64,000 bases of DNA from Liolophura sinensis. Its lineage: Eukaryota; Mollusca; Polyplacophora; Chitonida; Chitonidae. The notes beneath the pieces are model-generated. The model had not been told where the DNA came from. It worked only from the letters and a program-made list of their open reading frames with translations, and did no database searches. The position numbers and the translations under genes were made by a program. Below, in pieces: positions 1-12,900 of this stretch. Every line of letters begins with the position of its first letter. Positions within the stretch are counted from its first letter, which is position 1. The stretch spans positions 18,301,223-18,365,222 of the forward strand of contig NC_088301.1 of NCBI RefSeq assembly GCF_032854445.1, given 5' to 3'.

Positions 1-2468
1 CTTTTGGCGCTCACGTGTTTGGTTATTAATCTATACAGTTTTATTATCTGTTCTTTTATGCGTCTGCATACTGTCAGTCATTTTTCTTCTCGTCATTCAT
101 ATCTGTTACCATCTATTTTGTTATCATCTGTGTAATCTTGCTGTCTGTCTGACAGTAGGTAAATAAACTAAACTAAGCTAAATAATTAGTGATGAAGTTC
201 TATCGATTACATCCGTGTGAGGAGTCGTGGAATAGAGAGTGGAGAAATAACAAGTAGGTATGTCCTTATACAGTATGTGTATTAGAGCGTCTGGTTCTTT
301 AGTGAGACGTTCACAGTTTTTAAATATCCACATACAGTTGACGCCTGATTTTTTTGCAATTACACAACAATACTTGTTCCGAAATGGCTGTACTCCTTGT
401 TAAGAGAGTTGGGCGCGTAATTTGCAACTATTTAAGCATTGACTGTTAGAATATAAACCCTATCTGAGGTAAACTGGCAAGAGGTTGTATTTAATCGGTT
501 ACGTGTGACCATTTGTCAGATATCACACTGTCGTCACTGGTCTGGATTTACTCTACACGCTGTACGTCTTTAGTTATATTTAGTATGGTTTGGGGGCATT
601 CGCATGATTCGCCACAGCATTGCGAACATGTGAAGCATTTAAAATCCGTGGTATGTTGATTAAATCAAAACTCCCACTTTACTGTGTTTCAGTGGTAGAC
701 AGTGTTGTGGCAAAAGTCCACATCTACATGAACTTGTGTATATATGTGTGTACCGCAGGGACACGTCATTGTGGATGTGCAGATTTGTACATAATTCTTT
801 TAAGAGGGTACGAGGGTGGTGCAGAAAATGTAAAATGGAGGCTACTTACGCAGTATCTTACTTAATATTTAAGAGGAAATGCGTATGCCGTAGATGCTAC
901 GTGTATGTGTGGTTTTAGACAAACCTACCAGCTATCTAACTGTTATGTTGCTGTGAATCGACGCCTCATTAAAATGAACATAAAGTCTGCCACTATACAT
1001 TCAGAGAAAAAATGATATAGGGCACAGCTATCACAGAAAAATGTGTAAAAATTTCTATAAAGTTTTGAAAGCGGAAAAGATGAGGTTCAGCATTGGGGAT
1101 ATAGCACTCACAGATTATTCACTCTGAGTAACCATGTTGCAGAAGGCCTTATGAACTTGGCCAATAACTAGCACTGAAAGCTTCACGTGATAACTGGCTG
1201 TCACGTCAAAAAACTTGTTAGTTCTCGATTGTCAGTGTGGTTTATTATAGTAGATAAAAAGAGATCGATACATTTTATTTGGTGTTTTTTTTTTAGTGTA
1301 ACACCGATGCATTTAATATGAACCACACATTTATGAAAACGGAAATGAGAACGGTTGCCCGTGTTACATTGCGTACATGGCGGTATACTGCAGTAACTTC
1401 TCAAGGTGAGCTGGCAAGAAAACCAACTCGGGAGAGTCAAAGCTTGAAGAAAATATTGTGACTTTGCACTATTGTTCCTTAGCAAGTCAGACTTGGTAAA
1501 AAAAAATTCCCAAATGAAAGAGTCTGTTATTAATCAGATGGTCCTGCAATGTTCGGTAAATTCTCTGAATTTAGTACATTCAGCTAGGACAAATGTCTAC
1601 ACCCATGCAGGACAAGGACAAGGAGGGCGGCTAAAACAAGACGCTTGTGTCCACAAATATCGTCCTGACCGAACGCCAAACCTAAACGAAACATCACCCT
1701 TTGGACACGGAGCAGAACTGATACTCTTTGGTTGGGTATCAGGTGTTTTAGTGTTGAACGTTGTTGTGGAAATGGATCTTGCGATTATCGACTTGGAACG
1801 CCCTTTACGGACTACGAATGGTATAGGAATGTCGGACTTGACGCTTATATTTATATTTTCTCTTTGTCACATCGTTTAATACCGATGGTATGGAGCCCCC
1901 AGGTTTTGTGACGTCACTCTAGATAGCTATAACATGGCAAAATGGCGTCACCAAGTGAGTGGCCCGATACTGACGATTGTTTGCTATTTATTTTGTTGAT
2001 AAGCGGTGCAGAATTTTTTGAATATTTTTGGAACATTTATGGAATACTACTTTATTAATTAAATGACTCACTTTATGTTTGCTTTAAACTGTCTCCGACC
2101 ATGGTTGCGTTTACTTAATAATAGTTACACAGTGTGTTATAATAGAAGCATGTGGTTGACCGGATGTTACGTTGCTAATTCCCGTAACACTGTCATTTAA
2201 GCCATAAGGAAACACTGGTCCAAGCTCCGGCATCCCAGATTGTTTCCCATCACGTATTTTCCTCTCAACATCCGGAACAGCATCCTTTACAGTAGAAAAA
2301 AATGTTTATTATTTGAACGCTGGAGATGTCCCAACCGTGGTCGGAGGAAGAAAAGTGCTTGCCTGTTAGCAGCTGTTTTTCTGGACTGATTTGTTGTCGT
2401 ATATGCATCGCCGGTTAATCTCATAACATTATAAAACAGGCCCCAGACCACAAAGCGATCTCAGACTT
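1..2468. other. No gene recognised
   Basis: AT-rich DNA with short frames only. Apart from the CGNGSCDYR core at 1,740-1,880 I see no exon, tRNA or repeat I can name. The 135-codon frame at 1,472 has no family resemblance and overlaps that core in a different frame. Confidence 0.6.
1740..1880 (+). repeat. Dispersed CGNGSCDYR module, copy 1
   Basis: A core of about 90 bp nearly identical to cores at 10,015-10,110 and 13,715-13,810 (minus). One frame reads [18 protein letters not shown] then [16 protein letters not shown] and stays open to a TGA after 1,900. There is no start codon for it here and its upstream flank is not clearly homologous to the other copies. Function unknown. Confidence 0.5.
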
Positions 2469-3005
2469 AAAGGTGGAGAAAACATAAAAATGACATTATG
2501 TTCAGATGAAAGAGTGCGAAATGTTATTTCTAAATATGGTCTTCAATTTTTTTCAATTTTTCCTTAAGGAGAAAAAAACACTTGAAAATAATTATTGTAT
2601 TGTGGGTATTTTGGACTACCTTTCGTATTTAAAATCTTTGATTAATAATGTGAAACAGGTTCAGTAAATATTTTTGCACTAGAATTTGTTGTTTTCAGTG
2701 AAAATGTATTAAACCTCAATTTGGATCATATTTATATTTTTAATATGTTCAAAAATATTTTCATAATTTAGGTTAAATGCATATGTTTTGAAATAAACCA
2801 CAAATTTACATTCAAATCAATTTATTAGACAAGCATCACATGCTTATTTAGAACATTATTATGTAACAACGATAAATACCGAAAGTTGGTACCAAATACC
2901 CACGATACAAAAATCCTCAAAAATATTAAAGATTATATCTGCAAATAAGCCTTGATGCTCTTTCATCTGATTTTGGCATCAGTTTAATGTTTTCTTCTCC
3001 TTTAA
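2469..3005. mobile_element. MITE-like palindromic element
   Basis: Terminal inverted repeats of about 45 bp: left aaggtggagaaaacat... with ...cagatgaaagag, right ctctttcatctga... with ...ttttcttctcctttaag. Internal parts also pair (gtgggtatttt near 2,605 with aaatacccac near 2,895). There is no coding capacity. It lies at the upstream border of the tandem duplication. Confidence 0.55.
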
Positions 3006-3834
3006 GTAAAAGTTTCTGTCATATAAGTTGAAATTTTCCTTTCCCGTCTATAAGCTGCAATTTACTTTACAATATCTTACCCAAAATGCACGATGCCAAG
3101 CAATATTTTAACCTTGTTACGTAAGAAGTAACAAGTTTTAAGTAATTTGAAACTACTTTCTGACGTTAGATTACAAGCAAAAAAACATTGCACGTGACAA
3201 TTCATAAAATACGCATGTTTTATAGTTTGAAATCCTTTCTAACAAGCCATCAGTAACAATCTCTTGTGTTAGGCAACAAGTCACAGAAAGCTAGACGACG
3301 TTAAAACCTTTTAGTTATGACACTCAAGGAAGTTTAGTCTCTCCGGCCATCAACAAGAACAAACATTTGCTCGAACGTATGACTGATCCTATCGCTGCCC
3401 ATCCTATAAAAGTCTATTTTTATATCCGCAGTGAAGACTGGTTTGTGCTTTTAGAAATATCTCGTATCATACCGGCTTCTACCTTCGTAATAACTCTGAC
3501 AAAGATGTAGGGGAATACCCGTGTTTCTTGGGAAGAGTTTAGTTCAGGTTTCAGGGGAGTACAATGTGACACAGACAATACACTTGTGATTTGTACACAA
3601 CTCTTGTGAACTACTGTTGACTGGAGTCAATCCTCCGACTCTAATTAGTATAGTCTACGATGCTTTTAACGAATAACTTGTTGTAATAAAAGTAAATGAT
3701 GGATAAAGATTTACGCCTGTATTTAAGGTTAGGTCTAACCTATTTAACTCGCTAATTCTTTTAAATTGTCAACATTGTTCCATCGCGGTTAATCTCAGAC
3801 CGATTGTTTAATTTTGATCAATTCATTTTACCAG

Positions 3835-3978
3835 CCTGTCGTCCATTCACATGGGGTCCTGACTGTAAGGAGACCTGTGGTAAGTGTCATGACGGCGCTG
3901 TCTGTGACGGGGCCAGTGGGAATTGTCCACAGGAAAGTCCTCGTTGTGCCACAGGGTATACAGGACTTCGCTGTACAC
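3835..3978 (+). CDS. RPTP exon: EGF-like domain (copy A)
   Basis: A 144-nt exon, phase 1 at both ends, between acceptor ttttaccag and donor gtgagtac. It encodes an 8-cysteine EGF/MEGF-type module ([10 protein letters not shown]...CGKC...GYTGLRC). It is a near copy of the exon at 5713-5856 and lies at the same relative place in a tandem duplication. Being symmetric (1-1), it can be added or skipped without a frame change. Confidence 0.75.
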
Positions 3979-6900
3979 GTGAGTACACAACTAACACTCG
4001 ACTCTTTCGATCTGTCCCCAACGTTAACGAAGGTCAGAAAAATCCAGCTAGTCTAGGCTTATGAACATTACCCAGCTTAATCAAACCTCTCAGGGTCACA
4101 AAAGCTTCACCAGTGTATGGGATAATTTTTGGATTGAGTGTCTTTCTGAATGTGGAAGGCCTTTGAGCTAGAGCCCTTCGTGTTTTATGCAATGACTTTT
4201 CAAAGCACTCTAAATATATTCATCTTCAAATGGAAACTAAATGTACGATGCACATACAGTGGCTTACAAAACATTTCACTAGAAGTTCTCTAGATAACTG
4301 GGTGGTCAGAGAAGTTCTGGGCTTACATTAGATAATGATAAGGTTGTATCAACAACTCTATAACATCACCCTTCAGAGTAGCTCACCCTAACTAAACTTA
4401 AACTGTCTACATGTATATGTGTTTACCATTAGTGTATTCACGACGGCATGGATGATATACTGACAATGTAATGCTCTACCTGCAATTATTTATTCATCAA
4501 TATTTAGTACTACACTAAATGTAAATTTTTTCGGTGGTGTTTTTAGCTTGTTCTTCTGGTCTGTGGTGAAATAACTGTGCAAATACCTGTAGTGTGAACT
4601 GTTTGAATTTCCTCTGTGACGTTACGACTGGTGTCTGTGAAGGAGGATATCACCGGGGTTACACAAGGGAACGCTGTGAAGGCGCTGATTTTGGCATAAT
4701 TTTCATGTTTTCTTCTCCTTTAAGTAAACATTTCAGTCTCATAACTTGAAATTTTCCTTTCCCGTCTATAAGCTGCAATTTGCTTTACAATATCTTACCC
4801 AAAACGCACGATGCCAAGCAATATTTTGACCTTGTTACGTCAGAAATAACAAGCTTTAAGTGATTTGAAATTACTGTAGACTATTCTTCTTTACAGATAT
4901 GCATATCACAAAACTTACGCTTTTTTCCAACCGTTGACGAAATACAGTCTCGTTGAATGCTTGGTTACCTGGTCAGATTATGTTATATAAATTTAGATAT
5001 CTGTTAGACACATAACATTAAGGCATCACGGTTACCAAAATTGTTAACACCTTTGTGACATTAGATTACACGCAAAAAAACATTGCACGTGACAATTCAT
5101 AAAATACGCATGTTTTATGGTTTGAAATCTTTCCTAACAAGCCATCAGCGACAATCACTTGTGTTAGGCAACAAGTCACAGAAAAATTTTTAGTTATGAC
5201 ACTGAAGGCAGTTTAGTCTTTCCGGCCATCAACAAGAGCAAACATTTGCTCGAACGTATGACTGATCCTATCGCTGCCCATCCTATAAAGGTCTGTTTTT
5301 ATCTCCACAGTGAAGACTGGTTCGTGTTTTGAGAAATGTTTCATATCATACCGGCTTCTACCTTCATAATAACTCTGACAAAGATGTAGGCGAATACCCG
5401 TGCTTCTCGGGAAGAGTTTAGTTCAGGTTTCAGGGGAGTACGATATGACACAGACAATACACTTGTGATTTGTACACAACTCTTGTGAACTACTGTTGAC
5501 TGGAGTCAATTCTTCGACTCTAATTAACATAGCCTACGATGCTTTTAACGAATAACTTGTGTAATGAAAGTAAATGATGGATAAAGATTTACGCCTGTAT
5601 TTAAGGTTAGGTCTAACCTATTTAACTCACTAATTCTTTTAAATTGTCAACATTGTTCCATCGCGGTTAATCTCAGACCGATTGTTTAATTTTGATCAAT
5701 TCATTTCACCAGCCTGCATTCCATTCACCTGGGGTCCTGACTGTAACGAGACATGCGGTAAGTGTCATGACGGCGCTGTCTGTGACGGGGCCAGTGGGAA
5801 CTGTCCCCAGGGAAGTCCTCGTTGTGCCACAGGATATACAGGACTTCGCTGTACACGTGAGTACACCACTAACACTTGATTCTGTTGATCTGTCCCCAAC
5901 GTCAACGAAGGTCAGAATAATCCAGCTAGTCTAGGCTTATGAACATTGCCCAGCGTAATCAAACGCCACAGGGTCACAAAAGTTTCAGCAGTGTATGGGA
6001 TAACTTTTGGATTGAGTGTCTTTGTGAATGTGGAAATCCTGAGAATTAGAGCTTTATGCAATGAGTTTTCAAAACACTCTAAAGATATTCATCTTCAAAT
6101 GGATACTAAATGTATAATGCACATACAGTGGCTTACAAAACATTTCACTAGAAGTTCTCTAGATAACTTTGTGGTCAGAGAAGTTCTGGGTTTACATCAG
6201 ATAGTCATAAGGTTTTGTCAACAACCCTATAGCATCACCCTTAAGAGTAGCTCCCCCTAACTAAACTTAAACTGTCTACATGTATATGTGTTTACCATTA
6301 GTGTATTCACGACGACATGGATGATATACTGACAGTGTGACGATCTAACTTTAATTATTTATTGATCAATATTTAGTGCTACGCTAAATGTACTTTTTTG
6401 GTGGTGTTTTTAGCCTGTTTTTCTGGTCTGTGGTGATATAACTGTGCAAACACCCGTAGTGTGAAGTGTTTGAACTTCCTCTGTAACGTTACGACTGGTG
6501 TCAATGAGGAAGGACCTCACCGGGGTTACACCTGGGAACGCTGTGATACAAGTAATATACCAAGGGTCATGGGGAGATAACTCTGCAAACACCTGTAGTG
6601 TGAACTGTTTGAATTTCCTCTGTAACGTTACGACTGGTGTCAATGAGGGGGGATGTCACCGGGGTTACACCTGGGAACGCTGATATACAAGTATTATACC
6701 CAGGGTCATGGGGAGATAAATGTGCAAACACCTGTAGTGTGAACTGTTTGAATTCCGCCTGTAAGGTCAAGACTAGCGGCTGTGAGGGAAAATGTCACCG
6801 GGGTTACACAGGGGAAAGGTGTGACACAAGTAATATACCTAGGATCATGGGGAGATAACTGTGTAAATACCTGGAGTGTGAACAGTATCAGTCCCGCCTG

Positions 6901-9900
6901 TAACGTTACGACCGGTGAGGGAGGATGGTATCAGGGTTACATAGGAGAAAGATGTGACACAAGCAATACACTTGTAATTTGTTCACAACTCTTGTCAATT
7001 ACTTGTCACACACAGCTGGTGTCAAGCATGCGACTCTGATTAATATAGCCTACGATTCTCTTCAATAATATTGTTATTTATTTGTTTGTTTGATTGGTGT
7101 TTTAAGCCGTACTCAAGAACATTGCACTTATACGACGTCGGCCAGCATTAATGTGGGAGAAAACCGGACAGAGCCATGGGGAAACCCACGACCATCTGCA
7201 GGCTGCTGTTGGTCCAATAATATCGTTATTAATTACTCATTCAGCGAGACTAAAATCAAGATGAGTTAACATGTTACGCGTGCTTTTAAGTTTGGGCCTA
7301 TTGGAAAACTTGACACATTATTTTTGTGTACATCCGTGATAAGAAACCTTATTTGGCGTATTCTTTTCAAAGATTCTTTTGATCTATCTTCATCGTCAAC
7401 AGTGCCCAAAGCAATCCAGCTAGTTTAGGCCCATGGTCATTACTCAACGTAATTAAATGGCTCAAAGGTACAAACGTGCAAATCTGAAGTCTGGCCGGAG
7501 ATGTCGGTGTCGTAAATTACCGCATGAGGTTGAAGTGTTCAAGCCTGACGATCACCTGGCCGTGAGGTGACAGATGTGACAAAAGACGGCCAAGACTGGT
7601 GATCATCTACCTTGAACATCTCAGCCAAAGGCGGTAACTGACTTACACAGTTGTTTCACTGTTTGGCAAGAGTCATTTGTTTTATGAAGTCAACATTTTA
7701 TCGACTGAAGCCGGACGAATTTTTCTTCATATCAAAATTTCCATGAATTAACATTATTGAACATTATGGAGCTGTTTAACTATGTATTTGTTCTAATGTA
7801 TTAGCGAAGACCATCTTAGTCATGCAGTGGCGTCTAATAAATTGAAATTCACATCACTGTATTTTTCCTCTAATTCTGCTAAAGCCATTGCGATAGGGAT
7901 CTATGCGTATATACATATGTAGATGTATACATTCGTATACCAGCCCCCAACCAACCAGGACGCTCCAGGTTAATAATCACAAGGCCAATTCCCAAAGACG
8001 ACGTACAACACACACCACCAAAAAATTAGTACATATATTAAGTACGAACATGGGATGGGATCATGCAAAGACAAGCAGTTTTTAATGGTGTTGGATAGAC
8101 GCAAGGGATGGTCTAGGCGACTGAGTTAAATCAGTCTTCTAATCGAGTACCATGCTAGAATATCAGTTCTCTCAGTTGCGCTTAGGCTGCAACTGTTCAT
8201 ATATTCAGCTGGGTATGTACTTCAATACTATGAATATACACACCCTAACCCCGGGTTAAACGGAATTAGACACAAACATGAAGCAGAGTGTCATGTCCCC
8301 CGGACTCTCTGTCCATAATTACTTACAAGAGAACTATACTCATTGCAAAACTAAAGAAATGTCGAGTGAAGACGTTTGATGGAATAACCTTGCCACATTA
8401 GTTTTTGCGGTAATAACTTGTGACTTCGATTGAAATCGTCACACAAGTTGCAGGATCTAACCAATGCTACATTTCACATAGATGTTATTAGTGAAAAATT
8501 CAGTTAACTCAGTAATCATGGAAACATCCCATAAATGGCAACGCTAGAATGTAGTGTAACTGGAGAAGGCTTTGTTGACTCTGACGTTAATATAGCGATG
8601 ACTAGGTTGATCAAACACCGAAACATATGTAAATGACGTGCCGCTGTAGGTATCTCGCTCTAAATGTTTACTTTTTGTTGCTGACCTCAAAATGTTCAAC
8701 ACTGTTTCTGAACTCAGTTATTGTGCTCATCTTGAATCTGATTTAGACAAATTGTTTAAGTGGTGCTTAAGATTGGCAATTATAACTGAATGCAAAATTT
8801 ATTGTATTTTACAAAGCACCTGTCCGGGTATCCCGCTTAAAATCGGTTTTATTCTCATCTAGTCGTTTATTGTTGCGGAAAAAACACCTACTGCATGTTG
8901 TTTTATTCAACTGCATGTTGCTACATGGTGGTCTCCATGTAGAAATTACTTAAAAGTAATATTTTTAAAGCTCGATCCTTTTCATTTACCAAGCGGTATA
9001 TTGATGATCTACTGGCGTTAAATAACCCCCATATTGCAGAAGCGGCGAAGGAATTCTATCCGCCTTCATTGGATTTAAAGGAGACAACAGATAGTGCTGA
9101 TGGTACATCTTATTTGGATCTATATCTGTACAAAGACGAACAAGGTCTCCTTTCACACAGCCTTTTCCACAATCGGGATGATTTCAATTTTGATATTGTA
9201 AATTATCCTTATTTGGATAGCAATATACAAAAGGGTCCTGCATATGGGGTATACATATCTCGCCTTGTAGCATTTGTCAGATCTTGCATTAATTGTGATG
9301 ACTTTAATCTGCGTCACAAGTTGTTAGTTTAACAACTGGTTTGACAAGGATACTCCATCAAACGCCTTCATTCTAAGTCTCTCAAACTTTACAAAGAGTA
9401 TAACACTCCCGTTGGCAAGTATGGGCAGAGCGTTCAGAATCTTTGGCGATCTGCATTGTGATCAAGCACACAGACGGCGCTGTTATCCCTATGTACATAT
9501 CTGTCACGTACATATTATTTAACAACATAGATGGCGCTGGTTGCCCAGTGTAACCGTCTATTTTGTAGACAGCTTTTATACAGACCAGCATGACATGTGT
9601 AACATCATAGATGGCGCCTCTTGTAGTATGAAATCTTTACATATAAACAGGAAAGACGTAATCGTCCGTTACTTTCACAATCTGTTCGGTTAGGGTCTGT
9701 CAGACTCGTCATTTTCGAACTGTATCTATTACCGCTTTTCCTGGGGCTAGGGGTCGTAAAGGCAGCCATGCTCATTACATCAGCATGATGCCTTTATGAA
9801 CAGTTGCAATCAAAGCGCGACTGAGATAATTGTTATTTGACATGGAACTCATTCATGAACTACGAATTTGAACTTTGATATGGAATTCATGCCTGGAATA

Positions 9901-12900
9901 TCAACTGTCTGCCCGGCATCATTGAAAACTGATGACCGCTTCTCTCTTGTGTGTTACCGGCTTTACTTCTTACTTGTATAATTTCTTACATACCTTTGTC
10001 TTTGGGAACTAGTGTTAGACGTTGTTCTGGAAATGGATCTTGCGATTATCGACCTGGAACGCCTTTTACGGATTACGAATGGTATATGAATGTCGGACAT
10101 GATGCTTATATCTTGTTATTACCGCCTTCAACATACCACTTACAGCGCATGCTTCGCTCCCTACGCTCGATTTACACCGCGGCCACCACTGGCAAATTTT
10201 GTACAGAAATCCTTAACAACGGCAAGATTACTCGCACAGCCCGGGGGAAACCCACGACCATCCGCAGGTTGCTGGCAGACCTTCCCACTTACGACCGGAG
10301 AGGAAACCAGCACAAAACGGACGCTCTACCAACTGTGCTATCTTAAACGGGTGAGAGAAAAGTTGTAATTTTGGTTCCAGTATGTGACTCTGGAATGTGG
10401 GGAGAAAACTGTGTAAAATACTGTAGTGAGGAATCTATCATTCCCGCCTGTAATGTTACGACTGGTCTGGGGGGGGGGGGGGGGGGAGGATGTCACCCGG
10501 ATTGCTGTAACAGGTTATGGGCAGATAACTGTGTAAACACTTGTAATGAGAACTGCATCAATCTCAACTGTGTCGTTACTACTGGTGTGTGTGTGAGGGA
10601 GGATGTCATCCGGGTTATATAGGAGAATGTTGTGACACAGGAAATATACCTAGGGTCATGGTGAGATAACTGTGTAAGCACCTCTAGTGATAACTGCATC
10701 AATCCCGCCTATAGCGTTACGACTGGTACCTGTGAGGAGGATATCTCCCGTGTTACACAGCGGAACGCTGTGACACAGGTAATGTAACAGGTTATGGGTA
10801 GATAACTGTGTAAACACTTGTAATGAGAGCTGCATCAATCTCAACTGTGTCGTTACTACTGGTGTGTGTGAGGGAGGATGTCACCCAGGTTACACAGGGG
10901 AACGCTGTGACACAGGTAACATACTCAGGGACATGAGAGATAACTCTTATACACTTGTAGTGAGAAGTGTATCAGTCCGGCTTGAAACGTTAGGACTGGT
11001 GTCTGTGAGCAAGGATGTCATCCGGGTTACACAGGGGATGGCTGTGACACCGGTAATATACCTAGGCCATGGAGAGAAAACTGTATAAGCACCACTGGTG
11101 ATAATTGCATCAATCTCGCCTATAGCGTTACAACTGGTGCCTGTGAGGGAGGATATCTCCCGGGTTACACAGCATGTCTGCCATGTATTAGACGAACCAG
11201 GTGTACATATTCTGGTTCACCTTCATGTTTACTTTTTGTATAATATTAATCCAGCTAGTGTTCTTTGCTTAATGTCGTACATTCCCAGCTTGCCCCAATG
11301 GTACATTCGGTGACCAGTGTCTGGAGAAGTGTGGACAATGTAAGGACGGGAGCCACACGTGTGATCACGTGAACGGAACATGTGCCAGCTGTGCAGACGG
11401 ATGGCTGGGAGACCTCTGTAAAGAAGGTATATACCATAATGGACTAAATTTTTGAGACTTCCAAGACCTCATAACGAAACCCCGGTCTGTTCTTTAGTGT
11501 CTCGATATAGCTATTCAGGTTATGTAAATTATGATCGCTGGTTCATGATGCTTCAATCTTTGTAGCATTTTCTATGGCCATACCTGAACATCTGGGGCAA
11601 GGACGAAACGTTTTGAGTGTAGAGTACAATATTAAACACTACAGCATCGAGAGTAGAACTTGAGCAGCCAGCACAGTATGATAGTTGGTCACACGTAACA
11701 CGTGAATTAAGTACGGCCTTCTGTCAGTTTACCTCAGTAACTTCCCTTCAGTCAGAGAATGTTTCTATCTCTTTATGCAAATGCGTCAGTAGCAGCAGCT
11801 CACGCGCCTAGTAGTACCATGGCTTAAGGAGAATGACGGGGGAAATGCTGTAATATTAGCTTCAATTTATTAGACGTCACTTGTACAGAATTACTAATAC
11901 GATGTGTTGATGTCAAATATAGCATACAACAATATTGAAACAATGCCAAGAGATCATGCCTCTGGGAATGGTTAATTCACTAGTAGAATTCTGCTTTATG
12001 CTGGAATACAACACAAAAGACTACAGCGTAGAAAGTAAAAACAGAACAGCGACGACAGCGTGATACTTGTTAAATGGTCATACGTACCCGAGGAAGTACA
12101 GCCTCCTGTCAGTTCACAACAGTTAGCACTGATGAAGTAAGAGACAAACACGTGAAGAATGCTAGAGTGATACTATCAACTCTTCTGCCGTTACAATGGC
12201 AGCTCGCTTATTTACCTCAGCTTTAATTTAATCTACTCATGTTTTTTTTATATACATAGAAACTACACTGTTTAATACTCCTACAAGTGAGATGCCAGTC
12301 GTCGGTATAGCTGGTGGAGTCTCAGGAGGCGTTGCTCTGCTGCTGGTCGTGGTTGTTGTTTTTTTCATCATACGCAGGTACTGACACGTATAGCTGGTCT
12401 TTGACCTTAATAAATACACCAAGCCTTCACTTTGTTTGTTAAGAGAAAACTCAACACATAACATAACCTTAGATATTTGGGAAGAGGGGTGGAAACAGGC
12501 CTAAACGGACACAACCATTTTTTCCTGACGTGCTTGGTAACTCCAAAAATGAACTTTTATTCTGGAATTTTTACGTTCATTGGGTGCGCCATGTTAGAGC
12601 AACCGGAAACACGATGTCGCTTCACTTGTAAAAAATAACTCGCGCCTAATTGGTTAAAATTTACAAACATGCCAAAATTACCATCTGGGCGCTATCGATT
12701 TTCTTACAAATATGCACGATTTTGCTTATTTTGAACAGAGATATCTTTGTTGTGCAATGTCAAAAATATAAAAAGGTATATCTCTGAACTTCATGCGGGA
12801 TACCTTATCGATACATATATACATCTGGACAAGTGTTTGTCTTTTCTTCATTTTATTTATTTTTTTGGTTGGTGTCTTGCGCCGTACTCAAGAATATTTC

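Larger units (their letters stand above)
2965..4681 (+). repeat. Tandem segmental duplication, copy A
   Basis: This block aligns along its length with 4,682-6,551. It holds the right end of a MITE-like element, a long intron-like stretch, the EGF exon at 3835, about 550 bp of intron and a decayed EGF exon. Both exons and introns are similar, so the duplication looks recent. Confidence 0.75.

Noticed and set aside
1472-1879. 135-codon open frame
   Set aside because: No recognisable domain. Its last third overlaps the CGNGSCDYR core in a frame different from the one shared by other copies.
9951-10346. Open frame with apparent signal peptide as the first exon of gene 1
   Set aside because: It starts on GTG with an in-frame stop just upstream, has no good donor after the conserved core, runs into SINE sequence, and lies downstream of two EGF exons. 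Kept only as a repeat module.
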